Below are positions 33,687-45,281 of a DNA stretch of 64,000 nucleotides, piece after piece (positions within the stretch are counted from its first letter, which is position 1; each line of letters starts with the position of its first letter). The position numbers and the translations under genes were made by a program. The stretch is from Symbiodinium sp. CCMP2592 (taxonomy: Eukaryota > Sar > Dinophyceae > Suessiales > Symbiodiniaceae): contig CAJNDT010005832.1 in assembly GCA_905221615.1 (NCBI GenBank), forward strand, positions 1-64,000. Reading direction: 5' to 3'. The notes under the pieces were generated by a model. That model did not search any database, was not told where the DNA came from, and was given only the letters and a program-made list of their open reading frames with translations.

Positions 33687-34253
33687 ATGGCACCAGCACA
33701 GAACCGCCAACTCCCCGCAGCGGTTTGGGCGCACATCTTGACCTTTGCAGGCGTTTGCCATCTGATCAGAGCAAGGCATGATGCTGGAGACGACGAAGAA
33801 GAGCTGCGGTCACTCCAGGTGCTGTGCCAAGACTTGCTGGCAGCAGGATTCGTCGAAGCAGTAAAGCAAACAGAAATCGCCGTCCAGCATGGCCGAATCA
33901 CATTCCTTCATCTTTCAGCAACGAGGTGGAGCTTGTGCACAGCACATGCACTGCTACAGACGAGCAAAGGTGTCGCGACTCAGCTCCAGCAAGCTGCAGC
34001 GCACAACTTTCACAATGTCTGGCCCAACTGGCACGACCCGCAAATCCGGCCGCTCCGAACCTGGTATCGGACAGAGATCAGAGAGTTCGTAAACGTGGTG
34101 CAGTCTGCGGACTTCTTCCGACTCCGGTGGAGACGCATATTGCCAGAAACGCCGGCATCTAAGGAATTTCCGGCCATGAAGATCAAATTTTCGCAAGACC
34201 CGACGCTCGCATCTTTGCAGCCGGATGGAATGGTGCGGCGCTACGACGTGTGA
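33687..34253 (+). CDS. Small F-box-like protein
   Basis: The ATG at 33687 gives MAPAQNRQLPAAVWAHILTF, then a Leu/Asp/Glu-rich helix and LQVLCQDLLAAG. The L-P-x-x-V-W-x-x-I-L pattern at the N-terminus resembles an F-box start, as in the gene at 31270. The body (188 residues) contains HNFHNVWPNWHDPQIRPLR and no domain I know. The MAP... start is shared with the protein at 35345. Downstream, within about 90 bp, the second 46-bp-type array begins. Confidence 0.4.
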   Translation: MAPAQNRQLPAAVWAHILTFAGVCHLIRARHDAGDDEEELRSLQVLCQDLLAAGFVEAVKQTEIAVQHGRITFLHLSATRWSLCTAHALLQTSKGVATQLQQAAAHNFHNVWPNWHDPQIRPLRTWYRTEIREFVNVVQSADFFRLRWRRILPETPASKEFPAMKIKFSQDPTLASLQPDGMVRRYDV

Positions 34254-34339
34254 CATGGCAGACGTCAAGGGAATATCCCACGAAGTGTCGCACTGTAGCA
34301 TGGCCGACCTTGCCGAACCTGTGCTGGCTGGGGACTAAA

Positions 34340-35150
34340 ACAAACCTCCGTTGCCTGTTTGCTTATTGTGGGGACAAAGAGAAGACCTCTTGAGGGGCTT
34401 AGCCTGGGGACAAAGACGGAAACCTTCCAGTTTGCTTCGCGAACGGATCCTAGGGACCGAGAAGAAGGGCTTCTTGGAGGGCAAACTCGTATCCTGGGCA
34501 CGAAGAGAGAACTTCCTGGAGAGCCAATTTGCTTATCCTGGGGACAAAGATAGGGGACTTCCTGCAGAGCCAGTTCGCTTATCCTGGCTAACAAAGAAAG
34601 AAAATTTCCTGGAGGGCAAATGTGTTCCTGCAGGACCGATGTGCTTATCCTGGAAACAAAGAAGGAGGACTTCCTAGGGTCCTACAGAGCAAATTTGCTT
34701 GTGTCGGGGACGAAGAAGGAGGACTTCTTGCAGACTTCTTGCAGAGCCAGGTCGCTTTCTTGGGGACAGAGAAGGAAGACTACTTGCAGAGCCAGTTTGC
34801 TTATCCTGGGGACAAAGAAGGAAGACTTCATGTAGAGCCAGTTTGCTTATCCTGGGGACAAAGAAGGAGGGAGCCAATTTGCTTATCCTGGAAACAAAGA
34901 AGGAGGACTTCCTGCATAGCCAGTTCGCTTATCCTGGAGAGCAAGTTTGCGTATGCTGGGGACAAAGATGGAGAAGTTCCTGCAAGGCTAATCTGCGTAT
35001 CCTGGGGACAAAGAAGGAAGACTTCCTGTAGAGCGAGTTTGTTTATCCTGGGGACAAAGAACGAGGAAACGAAAGCCTTCCCGAAGGGCGAGTTTGCTTA
35101 TCCTGGGGACAAAGACGGATTTCCTGGACAGCAAGTTTCCTTATCTGATA
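34340..35150 (+). repeat. Second, diverged 46-bp-type array
   Basis: About 18 imperfect units recognisable by CCTGGGGACAAAGAAGGA, GACTTCCTGCAGAGCC and AGTTTGCTTAT. They share the consensus of the array at 23340-27745 but carry ACTTCCTGCAG in place of ACCTGCCGG. Several units are truncated, and stop codons occur, unlike the first array. Confidence 0.85.
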
Positions 35151-35344
35151 GTTTAATCCTAAAAAGAGGACGCTGCAAGGGCTGAGGGCTAGGTAGCCAC
35201 TGCGTGGGCGTTGCCTGGCCGTGCCTGGTCTTGCGACATTCCTTTTCTTTTTTGCAGGGCTCGGCTCGAGACAAGCTGCGCGCGCCTGCGACGCCAGCCT
35301 TCTGCATCCCCACGAAGAGCGTGTGTCTACAACTCGGGAAGAGG

Positions 35345-36202
35345 ATGGCACCGACGTCGCTGACTGCAACTGCAGCCGCGGAGATCCTCGAGTACCTCCA
35401 CGACCAGCCTTTGATCAAGACGGGTCCGGCCGACCGGCACCAAGCACCACTCCGCTCGGACGTGGAGCGAACCGCTGAGCACCTCGCAGGAGAGCTGCTG
35501 CTGCAGCGCAGGCACTGGCGCGGGGCAGAATTCATCACAGAGAAGGACAGGGTCGTAAAGGATTCTTTGAAGATCGCGCATGCTGTGGCACGCTCAGAAC
35601 CCTTCTCCTTTGCGTGCTGCTTCCTGGATGCTGCGGCCATGGTACATTTGGCGGTGCCTCCACACAGCTTTCCCGACTTCGACATGAGACTCGGAGCCAT
35701 GACGTACGATTGGCGGCAAGGGACCTGCGGCAGCAGCAGGCGGCAACCGGTGGATCTCTGGCGCCCACAGCAGTTCGTGCTCGACATCAGTTTTCTACCC
35801 CCGGCCTTGCTGCCGGAGAATGACGATTCTGATGTGGACGTGGACGCGCCACTGCCACTGCCCTGCTCCTACGCGAGGCTGCGTGTGCGCGGCACCATCC
35901 TGCCGCCCGCGTGGCGCTCCATGGGTGCCGTGTGCAAGGGCTGGGACGCGGCCGTCTCTGCAGCTCGCAGCGCTAAGGGCCAGAACAGCGCTTGCGGCAA
36001 GGCGCGCCCGCGTGGCCAACGCAGCCTGTGCGAGTTCCTGCTAACGGCCAAACGCAGGCGGGTGGCCAACCCTCGTCGCCCACACTGCCTCGACTGCCGA
36101 CCCACGGCGGCTGCCACTACAGACATCGACACGGACACAGACTTCGACGAGCAAGAGAAGAACGGCGCGGGGCAGGGCGAGATTTGCAGCAAAGAGATGT
36201 AA
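35345..36202 (+). CDS. Unidentified protein, about 285 residues, with a PIP-box-like C-terminal motif
   Basis: The first ATG in frame at 35345 gives MAPTSLTATAAAEILEYLHD. The frame is open upstream to a strong acceptor (TTCCTTTTCTTTTTTGCAG, ending 35257), which could be a cis- or trans-splice site. The middle has FSFACCFLDAAAMVHLAV, an acidic run (DDSDVDVDA) and LPPAWRSMGAVCKGWDAA, the last loosely F-box-like. Near residue 225 GQRSLCEFLLTAKRRR resembles a PCNA-interaction motif (Q-x2-L-x2-F-x plus basic tail), although the second aromatic is Leu. It ends in an acidic C-terminus. No enzyme motif seen. It is the last gene before the Helitron on the same strand. Confidence 0.5.
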   Translation: MAPTSLTATAAAEILEYLHDQPLIKTGPADRHQAPLRSDVERTAEHLAGELLLQRRHWRGAEFITEKDRVVKDSLKIAHAVARSEPFSFACCFLDAAAMVHLAVPPHSFPDFDMRLGAMTYDWRQGTCGSSRRQPVDLWRPQQFVLDISFLPPALLPENDDSDVDVDAPLPLPCSYARLRVRGTILPPAWRSMGAVCKGWDAAVSAARSAKGQNSACGKARPRGQRSLCEFLLTAKRRRVANPRRPHCLDCRPTAAATTDIDTDTDFDEQEKNGAGQGEICSKEM

Positions 36203-37820
36203 GAGGTCTATAGAGTCTAGAGGCTGCGTTTGACCACAGCAAATGCCATCATGTCCACAAGGACAGTAACACTACACCGCAGCTGCAGAAACCGAAGCCC
36301 ACAATAGCTTGTGGCTGCTGCTTCATTGGAGGGTCATGCCACGCTCTGCTGGAAACACTCATCGCTTCAAGAAAACAACCCGCCGCAGCCTTTTGAAGCT
36401 TCAAGCTTTCAGAAACCTCAATTCGATATTATTTCTCGTGCGGAGCCAGGATCTTATGCGCACTAGCACGTCTGTCACTATGTAGCTCCCTCTTCTACTT
36501 GCATGGTGCTCGATGAACGCGTGTGTTCAGGCAGCATGCCGTCCACGCGTCGCTGGGCTGATATGACCGACGACGACGACAGGGAGGAGGCATCTATTTC
36601 ATTATAGGCAAGCACTTCAGCAGCGTACTCCTGACATTCTTCCTGGCATGCCCTGTCAGGTCTACGCGTGGGACTGGGAGGCATTCAAACGCGAGTACCT
36701 TGCAACAAGGTGTCGGTTGACTTTGATGACCCCGGTCTGCGCCTCAGTAGGTCTGCTTGCAATTTGCAACAGAGCACGAATTTGGCACCACTTGCACAGC
36801 CGTGCTACAGCACGGCTGGCTCCCGAGGCAGGCGCGATCGTCATCGACGAGGCACGAGCAACAGGCCCCGCAAACACATCAACAGTTAGAGCTTGCATCG
36901 CGAGGACTGGAAGAGGCAGCCACACTCGTCTGGGAGAAAGCCAGTCGTGCGTGCAAAACCAGTCGCAAGTCGGCGAAAGAAGGTGCTCTCGCCAGGTCTT
37001 CTGCTTGTCGCTTCTGAGAGTGTGCCGATGCACAAGTGATGCTGATTATAAGTCAAGGTGCCAACACCACGGAAGCATCCGCAGCTCGGCGGGATCAGCG
37101 AGGAGGATGAAGTCCTGAACGCTGCTTTCCAACAAGCAGAGGTGCAAGCGCCAGTGCCCAATGCATACTTTGGGAAGCTACGGTGAACCATATATAGGAG
37201 GAACGAGCATCGTGGGCGACGTGCGGCGTGCCGGCGGCAACAGCTGCTTCCCATCGGCCGACGGGCCCGAGGTCTGTGAGGGTCCCTGTGCAAGGCGATT
37301 CACAAGCTTAACCTTACAGGCCACCCAGCTACACACCCACTGCCAGGACACGGTCTCGAGTAACAGGAACCGAACTTCGACACGGGAGCAGCATGCTCTC
37401 CGACAAGGCTCGCTCCGTATTGGGCCCAAGCTCTGCCCGCGCCAATCACGCTCGAATGACACATGCGTGGCCAGGATGCGTGCCTCGTCACACGCCTGCT
37501 GCTCTGCCAGCGCCTGAAGATCATGCCACACCTCACGCGGATTTTGTTTGTGCTTCCAGCACTGCGCTGATTGGTGTCGCAGCAGGTACTCAGGGTACTC
37601 AGCACCAGGCGGGTGATGCTGAAGACTCAGACCACTCACAACGCGTTGGCAATGCAGCGCTCAGTACACAAGTATATGCATTTGCCAGGACTCAGCGCAT
37701 TGCCGCGCCTGGCTCAGTTTCCTAGATTTAGAATATAGACGTGGAAGCAGACTCGGTAAGTGCAATCGTGCTCCCCTCCTGGATACGTCTTGCGACATTT
37801 CATCTGGAGGTCCCAGTGAC
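36203..37820. other. Spacer upstream of the Helitron gene
   Basis: Frames of 60-156 codons on both strands; a few plus-strand stretches (for example YAWDWEAFKREYLATR at about 36665) look exon-like but cannot be joined with confidence. If the Helitron 5' terminus is close to its gene, it should lie here; no TC-initial boundary could be recognised by eye. Confidence 0.4.
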
Positions 37821-37847
37821 TTGTGCTTGCCCTGCTCCACGTCGACG

Positions 37848-40588
37848 ATGGGCAGAGGACAAAGGCTCAGGCTCCAGCGCGCCACCGGCTCAGATGCCAA
37901 CTCTACAGTTTCAAGTGGCAGTGGCCAACGCTCCGACCGCCTGTATAGTGTTCGTATACCTTTTTACCTCTGCCGACTCAACTCTCTTTTCGAGCTCCAC
38001 AAGGCCCTCTGCGGCACACCGTCCGCGCTGTGGAGCATGGGTCGCAAGCATCGGAACAGGCTGCAGCACGTCGGAGCCTTCTATTCATTCTGGTTTGTGC
38101 CCTTGTCTTGTCTTTGCGCTGTGACTGTCCACACCGAGGCTCTCTGCGGCAACACGGCCGGCGCCTCCAGCTCCTCGGAGCAGAAGACGAGCTTCGGAGA
38201 GTGCCCGGGAAATTTCCGCCTGGTGAAGATGCCCCCGGACGGCAATTGTTTGTTCCACGCTCTATCCCACGACAGCGGCGAGGACGCCTCAGTCCTCAGG
38301 ACCGAGGTGGCCGATTTCCTGGAGGAGCAAGCCGCGCAACAGGAAGAGCACGAAGATGCCTGGCTGGACGAAGCAGCCATGCTCCGAGGCGATCCGGAGC
38401 ATTGCTGGGGAGGAGATGCCTCCGTGCTGGCATGGTCGCTGCTGCGAGAGCGCCGAGCGCACGTGCATTGGCGCGATGAGCGAGGCAATTTCCACTGCGA
38501 CGAGCGAACCCACTGGCAAGTGGTGGACAACATGGCTGACCCCGACAAACACCCCGTCCTGCATCTCTTGTACAACGGCACAGATCACTACGACTTGCTG
38601 CTACCTGACTCGGGCACGGACCGCGTGGATCAGGAGAGACCAAGAGCGCAAGCTGCCCAAGGGCGCCAAACGGGGGAGTCCGGTGGCTCACACTCCTCGG
38701 CCTTGGGCGGCGAGGTGCCCAACGCGATGACAAATCAAGGCGTGCTAGCAGAGCTGTCCCTCTACAAAGTTGCGGAGCACTCATCGCACCCGCATCGAAA
38801 ACTGGAGGATCTCCTGCACGAGCTGGCGCAGCAGCTCCGGGACAGCCCGACGCTGCCTCCCCAAGAATCTTCGGCATCCTTGGACGCGGGCGAGGCGTGG
38901 CCACGCATCTTCTGCGCCTTCAACGACTGCACGTGGTGCAGCGAGCACGGAGGCGAAGCCGAGCTGTTGCAGCACCTGCACCAAGATCACCTGTCACAGT
39001 TGGAACCGCTGCTGCAGCTCTTGCTCGATCCGAATGCGCCGGACGCGCTCCTGAGCATTTACAACGAGGCCTTGGCGATCAGGTGCCGCTCGCAAGCTCC
39101 CCTGGCAGGATCTTCCTTGGACCGCACGGCCTTGCGGTCGTTCGCCAAAGCAACCTCCGGCGACAGGGCCGAAGCGCTCATTTGCTTCAGCTGCGCCTGC
39201 ATCCACACCCGAGTCGCTGAGACGGAGGACGCGGGCAGAATCAAGTGGCACCGGCCGCTGCAGAGAGCAGCGAATACAGCGTCGGCCACCTTTCTGGGTC
39301 GGCCGCTGTCTGAGATCGCCGACGTCCTGGGCCTGGACTCTTTCCTGGAGAAGTACGACCGCCTCGAAGGAGACCTGAAGCTGACCACCTTCGAAGACTT
39401 CGCGCGCTGGCGCCTGCGGCTCCCGAAGCACGACGGCGGCGAAGAAGGGCCCTTCTTGCTGTGCTGTCCGGAAGACCACCGCTGCGCTGCCCATCCCCAG
39501 CACGTGGCAGAGGGTCGCCTCTGCGAAGAGTGCGAAGTGCCCCTGTGCAGCGAGTGTCACCAGCAACTGAAAGCAGGCAAGATGCCGCCCCTGAGCCTCT
39601 GCAACGACATGTGGACAGGGTATGCCCCGGAGCGGCTCTATGCGGAGAACGTCACGGTGATGGAGATGATCTGTGCAAGCCCGTGCGTCACCACACTGAT
39701 TTGCATGTCCATGGAGGCCCGCTATCGGAGCGACAGCTCCTCGCTGGAGGATAAGGTCCACCCGCTCGACGAGAAGGTCCACATGGCCAGGCACCGACTT
39801 GGGGCTCGGGGCAACGCGCTGACCTTCCCGCTGGCTTGGGAAGATTTGCTGCGCAAGCTGCAGGCGCATCACGGACTACTGGACTCCGAATCAGCAAACC
39901 AAGAAGCTCCGACGCAACTTCCACGCAGTGGACCGGCGCTGGGAGAGGTGGTGCGTGTGCTGTTGAAAACCAATAAGACAGGCAAGACTTCGCAGGCAGA
40001 AATCAAGAGCTTGATGCACCAAGCGGTCGTGCGCAGGGAGGTCGTGGTGCGCCTCATCCTGGACATGAAGCAGCTGGGCCATCCGGCCTACCAAAGCATG
40101 GAAGAAGCGTCAGTGCGACGAGCGGCAGCAGCCCTTCCCGAACACGATGTTCCACCGGAAGTACTGACGGTCATCGGCGAGATAGACGAGCAGTCCGAAG
40201 ATCGCCTGCAACCGCAGAAAGCAGCCACGCCCTTGGACGCGTTCCATGAGCTGGATGAGGCGGGGGCCATCTTCGCCGCCCAGCGAGCACGAGCTGTGGT
40301 GCCCGAAGGCTGCAGCATCGACCAGCAGGACCAAAACGCGGTGGGGGTGCAGGCCCTCAACGAGCTGGCGGCCCAAGTCAAACCATCGGACTCTGTCGAT
40401 CGCCAGGAAGGTCGAGGAGCCGGCCCGTCAGGAGGGGCGGCGGCATCGCAAACCTTCGAGGTGCGCACGGGCAACAAGTTCATCGACCAGTTCCAGCCGA
40501 TGTACTTCGCCACCGCCTTCTGCTTCTGCTTCAAGCATGCCACCGCTTGTCCGGACGTCTCCAACACTGCGACCGCACAGGACCGAAG
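37848..40588 (+). CDS. Helitron gene exon 1: OTU protease, zinc-finger region, start of Helitron N domain
   Basis: First ATG in frame at 37848; a hydrophobic stretch (FYSFWFVPLSCLCAV) follows near residue 80. PPDGNCLFHALSHD (Cys 134, codon 38247) and NGTDHYDLLL (His 247) are the two hallmark motifs of OTU cysteine proteases at the usual ~115-residue spacing. OTU enzymes remove ubiquitin or related modifiers, and OTU modules are known in some Helitrons and other transposons. Next comes a C2H2-like finger (CTWC...HLHQDH, residues 361-381), then a Cys-rich patch (CEEC, CSEC) with LCNDMWTGYAPERL...VTVMEM resembling the DUF6570-like segment that precedes Helitron N domains, and finally FIDQFQPMYFATAFCFCF. 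The exon ends in phase 2. Confidence 0.8.
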
Positions 40589-40670
40589 GAATGTTGGATG
40601 ATGTAACTAATGAATAACGTGCTTTTAATATTATATGCGAAATCAATGAGCACACCCATCCCCGTCTGCA
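40589..40670 (+). other. Helitron intron 1 (82 nt, GA-AG)
   Basis: Required to join DR-(AG|G)-ENAG. No GT site in the right phase exists before the stop codon at 40599. The donor is AG|GAATGT and the acceptor CTGCAG|GAG, so AGGA is duplicated across the two boundaries. Confidence 0.7.
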
Positions 40671-41604
40671 GGAGAACGCTGGAGCAGCGACCCGGCGACG
40701 GGCACGCGATAAGACAGCACCTGAAGTCTTCATCTACGACTGGGCGGCTGCCATGCTGCGCCGCGCGGAGACTCAGTTCCGCCGCGATTGGACCTTCGGC
40801 TTCACGGTTTGGAACTACATCTTTCGGACGCTGATCAACTTGCAGAAGAACACCTTCATGTACACCGTGCCGGACGAGCAAGGCGGGCGCAGGGCCCTCA
40901 CCAACCCGGAGATCCTGAAGGGCGTGTGCGAGATCCAGCAATGCCTTTGCCGCGGCAAGTACAAAGATGTCACGGGCGAGATGAAGGCCATCAAGGGCGA
41001 CCTCTCTAAGGTGCGCTACGCACCCAACTTGTCCGTCGCGGCCAGGAAAGTCCTGGACAACTGCGAGGCCAGGACTCGCCGCATTCCTGGCACGCACGAA
41101 GTGCGACAAACCATGCGCCACCAGACGCACGCCAACAGAGTCTGCTACGGCACCTCCGTCTTCGTGACCTTCTCTCCTTCGGAGCGCGACACTGCCTTGA
41201 TGCTGCGCCTGGCCCGCGCGCGTCGGAGCGACCCGGCAATCGCACAAGAGGCCTCCAGCAGCTTCCAGGCAAGGAACAAGCCGGACTTGGACGTGGAGTT
41301 CTGCAGACTTGACCCAGCAGCACTGGCCGCCGCGCTCCCGCCCTACGAGGAGCGCCGAGCCATGCTGGCCAGAGACCCGCTCGCATGCCTCGAGGGCTTC
41401 AAGACGTTGGTGCAGCTCGCCCTGCGGCATCTCTTTGGCGTCCGCTTCTGCCCCCGCTGCCCGGACTGCATCACTTCCAACACTCCGTGCACGGATGCTT
41501 TTGGCAGCAACGCCATGGCCTGCGGCGGCATCTTTGGCCGCGTGGATGCAGTGTACGGATCTCTGGAAACGCAGAAGAGCGGCGCCTTCCACGGGCACTT
41601 CCAG
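40671..41604 (+). CDS. Helitron gene exon 2: Helitron N domain and HUH part of Rep nuclease
   Basis: Begins ENAGAATRRR and continues PEVFIYDWAAAMLRRAETQF, RRDWTFGFTVWNYIFRTLIN: a typical Helitron-like N-terminal domain. Later VFVTFSPSERD corresponds to Rep motif 1, and SLETQKSGAFHGHFQ to motif 2, whose two His (His-Gly-His) coordinate the catalytic metal. The Cys-rich CPRCPDC segment lies in front of it. The Rep domain nicks the element's single strand and starts rolling-circle transposition. The exon starts with one base of a split codon and ends exactly after CAG (Gln) in phase 0. Confidence 0.85.
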
Positions 41605-41776
41605 GCAGGCAAAGGGTATTGTACACATAGCAACCACTATATATATATATATATATATAGACGGTAACCTAGCCAAGTGTCGTGCAAGCAAACGACTTTG
41701 CAAGCGGTTAATATAGCGGCCGTTATACAGCTACGCAAACCATCTGGCACGCCGTGCGATGGTTGTGTTCGCGCAG
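41605..41776 (+). other. Helitron intron 2 (172 nt, GC-AG) with (TA)n microsatellite
   Basis: Donor CAG|GCAGGC, acceptor TTCGCGCAG|GTC. Splicing joins FHGHFQ to VFIQNYHQFTPLADML, which restores the continuous Rep motif seen in other Helitrons. It contains a TA repeat at about 41637-41660. Confidence 0.8.
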
Positions 41777-43540
41777 GTCTTCATCCAGAATTACCACCAG
41801 TTCACGCCGCTGGCGGACATGCTGAACCTGAGCGCTTCCGACAGGCGCGCTCTCCTGCAGAAGTACGCGGCCTACACAGCCCACGTGCGACGGTCCATCT
41901 ATTGGGAGCCGGCAGCATGGCAGCAGAAGCGCCGCTCCGTGGAGGCCCAATGGCCCGAGTACAAGAACTCGACGCTGGTGCTGAGCCGGCCGGGCTACCA
42001 GGGCGATGGGACGCTGGACAAGGAGCAGTGGAAGAAGGCCTTTCTAGAAGAGGATGTGGAAGCTTTGCAGCAGCACAAGCAGCACCACGTGCACCTTCCT
42101 CGATTGACGGACCCGGATGGACCACGCTTTCCTTTGGCGCATTGCAGAGATCCCAAGGATCCCACCAAATGCAAGGCCGGCTTTCCGCGGCCGAACGAGC
42201 AACTGACAGACTCGACCGTCCTGGTTTGCAAAGGTTTGGCGCAGCAAATGGGCTTGCCGGTCAAGGGCAAACGCAGCGCCCTGGGCTCCCTCTGGGGCCC
42301 GGTCAACGACCGCGACCTGAACGGAACCCACCCGGCACTTCTGGCTGCTTTACGGTGCAACTGCGACGTGCAGGTACCGTACCGCTTCCCGATCCTGCCG
42401 GAGCTCCACGAAGACGACCTCTGCGGCCAAGACTGCGCAGCAGACGTGAACATTGACGAGGTCGTGAAGCAAGCGCAGACAAATCAAGCCGCTCAGGCGG
42501 GATATGGCTGCGACTACCAGAACAAGAGGCTGCCCATCGCCGTGCAAGAAGCCAAGGAGTGGCAGAAAGCTCAAGGAGAACTGGCCCAGGAGCTCGAGGG
42601 CAAGCCGACGGGCTACGCCATGAGCAGGCACAGCAAGCGCTTGGCCACGGACTGTCACGTGCGAGGCGTGTGCCGTGCCTCGGTGGAATGCAGCAACCTC
42701 GTCGACCAGGCGCAAAGCATGGACCCCACACGTGCCGAGTCTGTCAAGACCGCGCAGGTCACGGAGATTTCTTTGGCTTATGGTCTCAGCCTGCTGGATG
42801 CGGCTGCCGCACAAGAGGAGTTGCCTACAGAGGGTTGGCGCATCCAGGAAGACTCCCGGTATCGCGGACTCTATAGCAAGAAGGTAACGGGCTGCCCGTC
42901 CTGGACGCTGTATGCAGAGCGAGGTCGCGATCCCAGAGTGCACCAGCTCTCGGCTTTCGAGTTTGCGCGGCACTACCAGTGCCGGCCCGCATCGCAACCC
43001 TGGACCATAGCACAGCAGGAGCGAGAGCCGGAGAAGTACCACGTGTGCCTCACAGAGGCTGGCAAGGTGAAGCTTGGACGCGGCGCGGCACGGAGCAAGC
43101 TGGCCCCCGCCATCGACTACCGGATCAAAGAGCAAGGTGGCGTGGGCTGGTTGCCAGTCGGCCACGGCGAGCGAGCTCAGCCGTATCGGCACGACTGGGT
43201 CATCGTCGGGCGCAAGCGGCCTTACGTGCCCGTCATCTACGGCGCCCAGGGCTGCCGCACGGAAGAAGAGCAGGCCCAGAAGGTCATGCTGCTTTTCTGC
43301 CCTTGGACCACCAACGCCGCAGATGCCACGGCCGACGTGCCCTTTGTCTCTGACCTGATGGGCGGCTGCAACACTTGGCGCGATGCCCTGAGGCTGTGGT
43401 TTTCCAGGCGAGGCTTTGCCACGGAATCTTTGCGCCGCTACGTCCTGAACTTCTGCTTCGTCTACTGTCTACCGCGGGAGCTGCAGTCCAACGGCGAGCT
43501 GGCAGAAAACAGCGACAACGAAGGCATCGAGGACCTGGCG
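41777..43540 (+). CDS. Helitron gene exon 3: Rep catalytic tyrosines and linker
   Basis: Starts VFIQNYHQFTPLADML directly after the HUH motif. At 42500-42523 it reads GYGCDYQNK, where two Tyr (codons 42503 and 42515) are placed like the paired catalytic tyrosines of Helitron Rep motif 3. KRLPIAVQEAKEW and HVRGVCRASVECSNL follow, a conserved stretch linking Rep and helicase. The remainder is a GC-rich linker with Trp/Arg-rich patches (VGWLPVGHGERAQPYRHDW). About 588 codons without interruption. The most likely end is at EDLA before a GA donor. Confidence 0.8.
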
Positions 43541-43629
43541 GACACGAGCCGTCGATGCAAAGCATGTGTAGTCATATATGTGCATAACATGTAGACGTGC
43601 ATAATGACGAGCCATGCCAACTCCCGCAG
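43541..43629 (+). other. Helitron intron 3 (89 nt, GA-AG)
   Basis: Joins EDLA to DAPTYFDAN in phase 0. Donor GGCG|GACACG, acceptor CCCGCAG|GAC. GAC is present on both sides, so the exact cut within it is ambiguous. The nearby GT dinucleotides give the wrong phase. Confidence 0.6.
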
Positions 43630-45281
43630 GACGCTCCGACATACTTCGACGCCAACGACTTGGCAGCAGCTTTGGTCACACACGTGCGGGGCAGCGGGCG
43701 GGCAGAAGAGGATCCCGAAGATGTCGACGGGGCAGCGGAGCCAAGCTTGCAGCACACCATGACAAAGGAAATGTTCGACCTGTCTTCGTCCATCTGGCTA
43801 GAGGGCCCCGGCAGCGGTGAAGCGAACGCGGATGCTGTAGCAGAGCGCCGGAGACTAGAGAACATACAAGGCGTGCAGTGTGCCGAGCGCTTGCTCGCCG
43901 CCGCGCAGGCCTCGCGCAGCAAAGCTGCGTCCGTTGCCGCGTCTCAGGCTCGGGCCCGCCTGGGAGGCGCAGAAAGACCGCCACAGGTCGAGGAGCGACC
44001 AGCAATCACAGCAGAACAGCTTTTGACTTGGGTGCACAGCGAGCCGACCCGCTCCTCCCTGAATGCCAAGCAGCACGAGGTTCTGAGCTTGGTCGTGGAC
44101 CGCATCCTCGTGGAGCATGGCCTGGTGCAAGTCGAAGACACCGCCTTGCGACGGGACGACCCCCTGGTTTGGCTCGTGCACGGCGGTCCTGGCACAGGCA
44201 AGACAGAGGTCCTGAAGCCTTTGCGCAAGCTTTTCGACATGCTCGGCTACGTGAAGGGCTTCGAGTATGAGGTCGCCGCTTTCCAAGCTGTCAACGCAGC
44301 AGACGTGGAAGGCAAGACGCTGCACAACGCCTGCAGCCTCAGTGTCGGCAGTTTCAGCTTGGATCAGCCGGCCAGCCGAGAGACGGCCCAACGCATGGCC
44401 CTCTGGCGCTGGCTCATCATCGACGAGATCAGCATGGTCAATGCGAGACTCCTCGCGCAGGTGGAACAGAGGATGCGCGCCGTGATGCCTTCAACCAATC
44501 TCTGGAGGCTAAACGGTTCTGGAGACGTGCGACCCTTCGCAGGTGTAAACGTGCTTCTCGTGGGTGACTTCGGCCAGCTCAAGCCCCCCGAGGGCGGCTT
44601 CCTTGCGGACGTGCCTGCAACCTTAAAGCTTTGGGAAGGAACTTCCGGACAACGTCCTTCGGATATTCTCACCGATCATGGCCGGCAGCTGCTCTGGAGC
44701 GGGGCGACGCAAGGAGTCACGGAGCTCGTGGAGCGGCAGCGATGCCAGGACGCCTGGTGGAACGAGGTGGTGGATGAGTTCTGCGCCGGGTATCTTTCCG
44801 AGACGAACTGGAAATATCTGCACGGCATGGCGGTGGAAGGCTGCACGCTCAGCCCTGAGGAGCGGGCGTCCCGGCGCCGGGTCATCCTGTCAGCAGCAGA
44901 CCCCCGCCTAGCGGAGAAGAAGTTCGTGGAGGCGCCCGTCATCGTGGCCAACAACGATGCGAAGTACCAAATCAACAAGGACCGCTCCAAGGCCTACGCA
45001 CAGTCCGCGGAGACGCAGTGTCGCCTCTCCGTGGCGCTAGATTTGGCGAGCAACGAAGCCTTGCAGGCCGCGGACTGCGACAAGGCCGCGAAGATCCGGT
45101 GGCTGCGGTACCACGACCGGGACACCGCCGACCTCTGCGGCATGCTGCCGTTGGCCATCGGCATGCCCGTTGCCTTGACCCAGCACCTCGACCGCTCCGA
45201 GGACAAGCTCCTGCTGCGGGGCCGCGTGGGCCGCGTGCATTCCTGGCTCTGGCCCGAGAACAACCAGCAGCCCAAGGTCGT
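43630..45281 (+). CDS. Helitron gene exon 4: Pif1-type SF1B helicase core
   Basis: LNAKQHEVLSLVVDRIL precedes VHGGPGTGKTEVL (Walker A, GGPGTGKT at 44182-44205). Then WLIIDEISMVNARLL (Walker B, DE at about 44422-44427) and VLLVGDFGQLKPPEG (motif III with the Pif1-type GDFxQLxP). Further on ERQRCQD and VIVANNDAKYQIN correspond to later motifs, and MPVALTQHLDRSEDKLLLRG to the region before motif V. The helicase unwinds DNA 5' to 3' to displace the nicked strand during rolling-circle transposition. All nucleotide-binding residues are present. It ends in phase 2 at PKV-(GT|G). Confidence 0.88.

Noticed and set aside
41605..41667. Extension of the Rep exon through AGKGYCTHSNHYIYIYIYRR
   Set aside because: This is intron 2 read through; splicing at CAG|GCAGGC restores the conserved Rep sequence.
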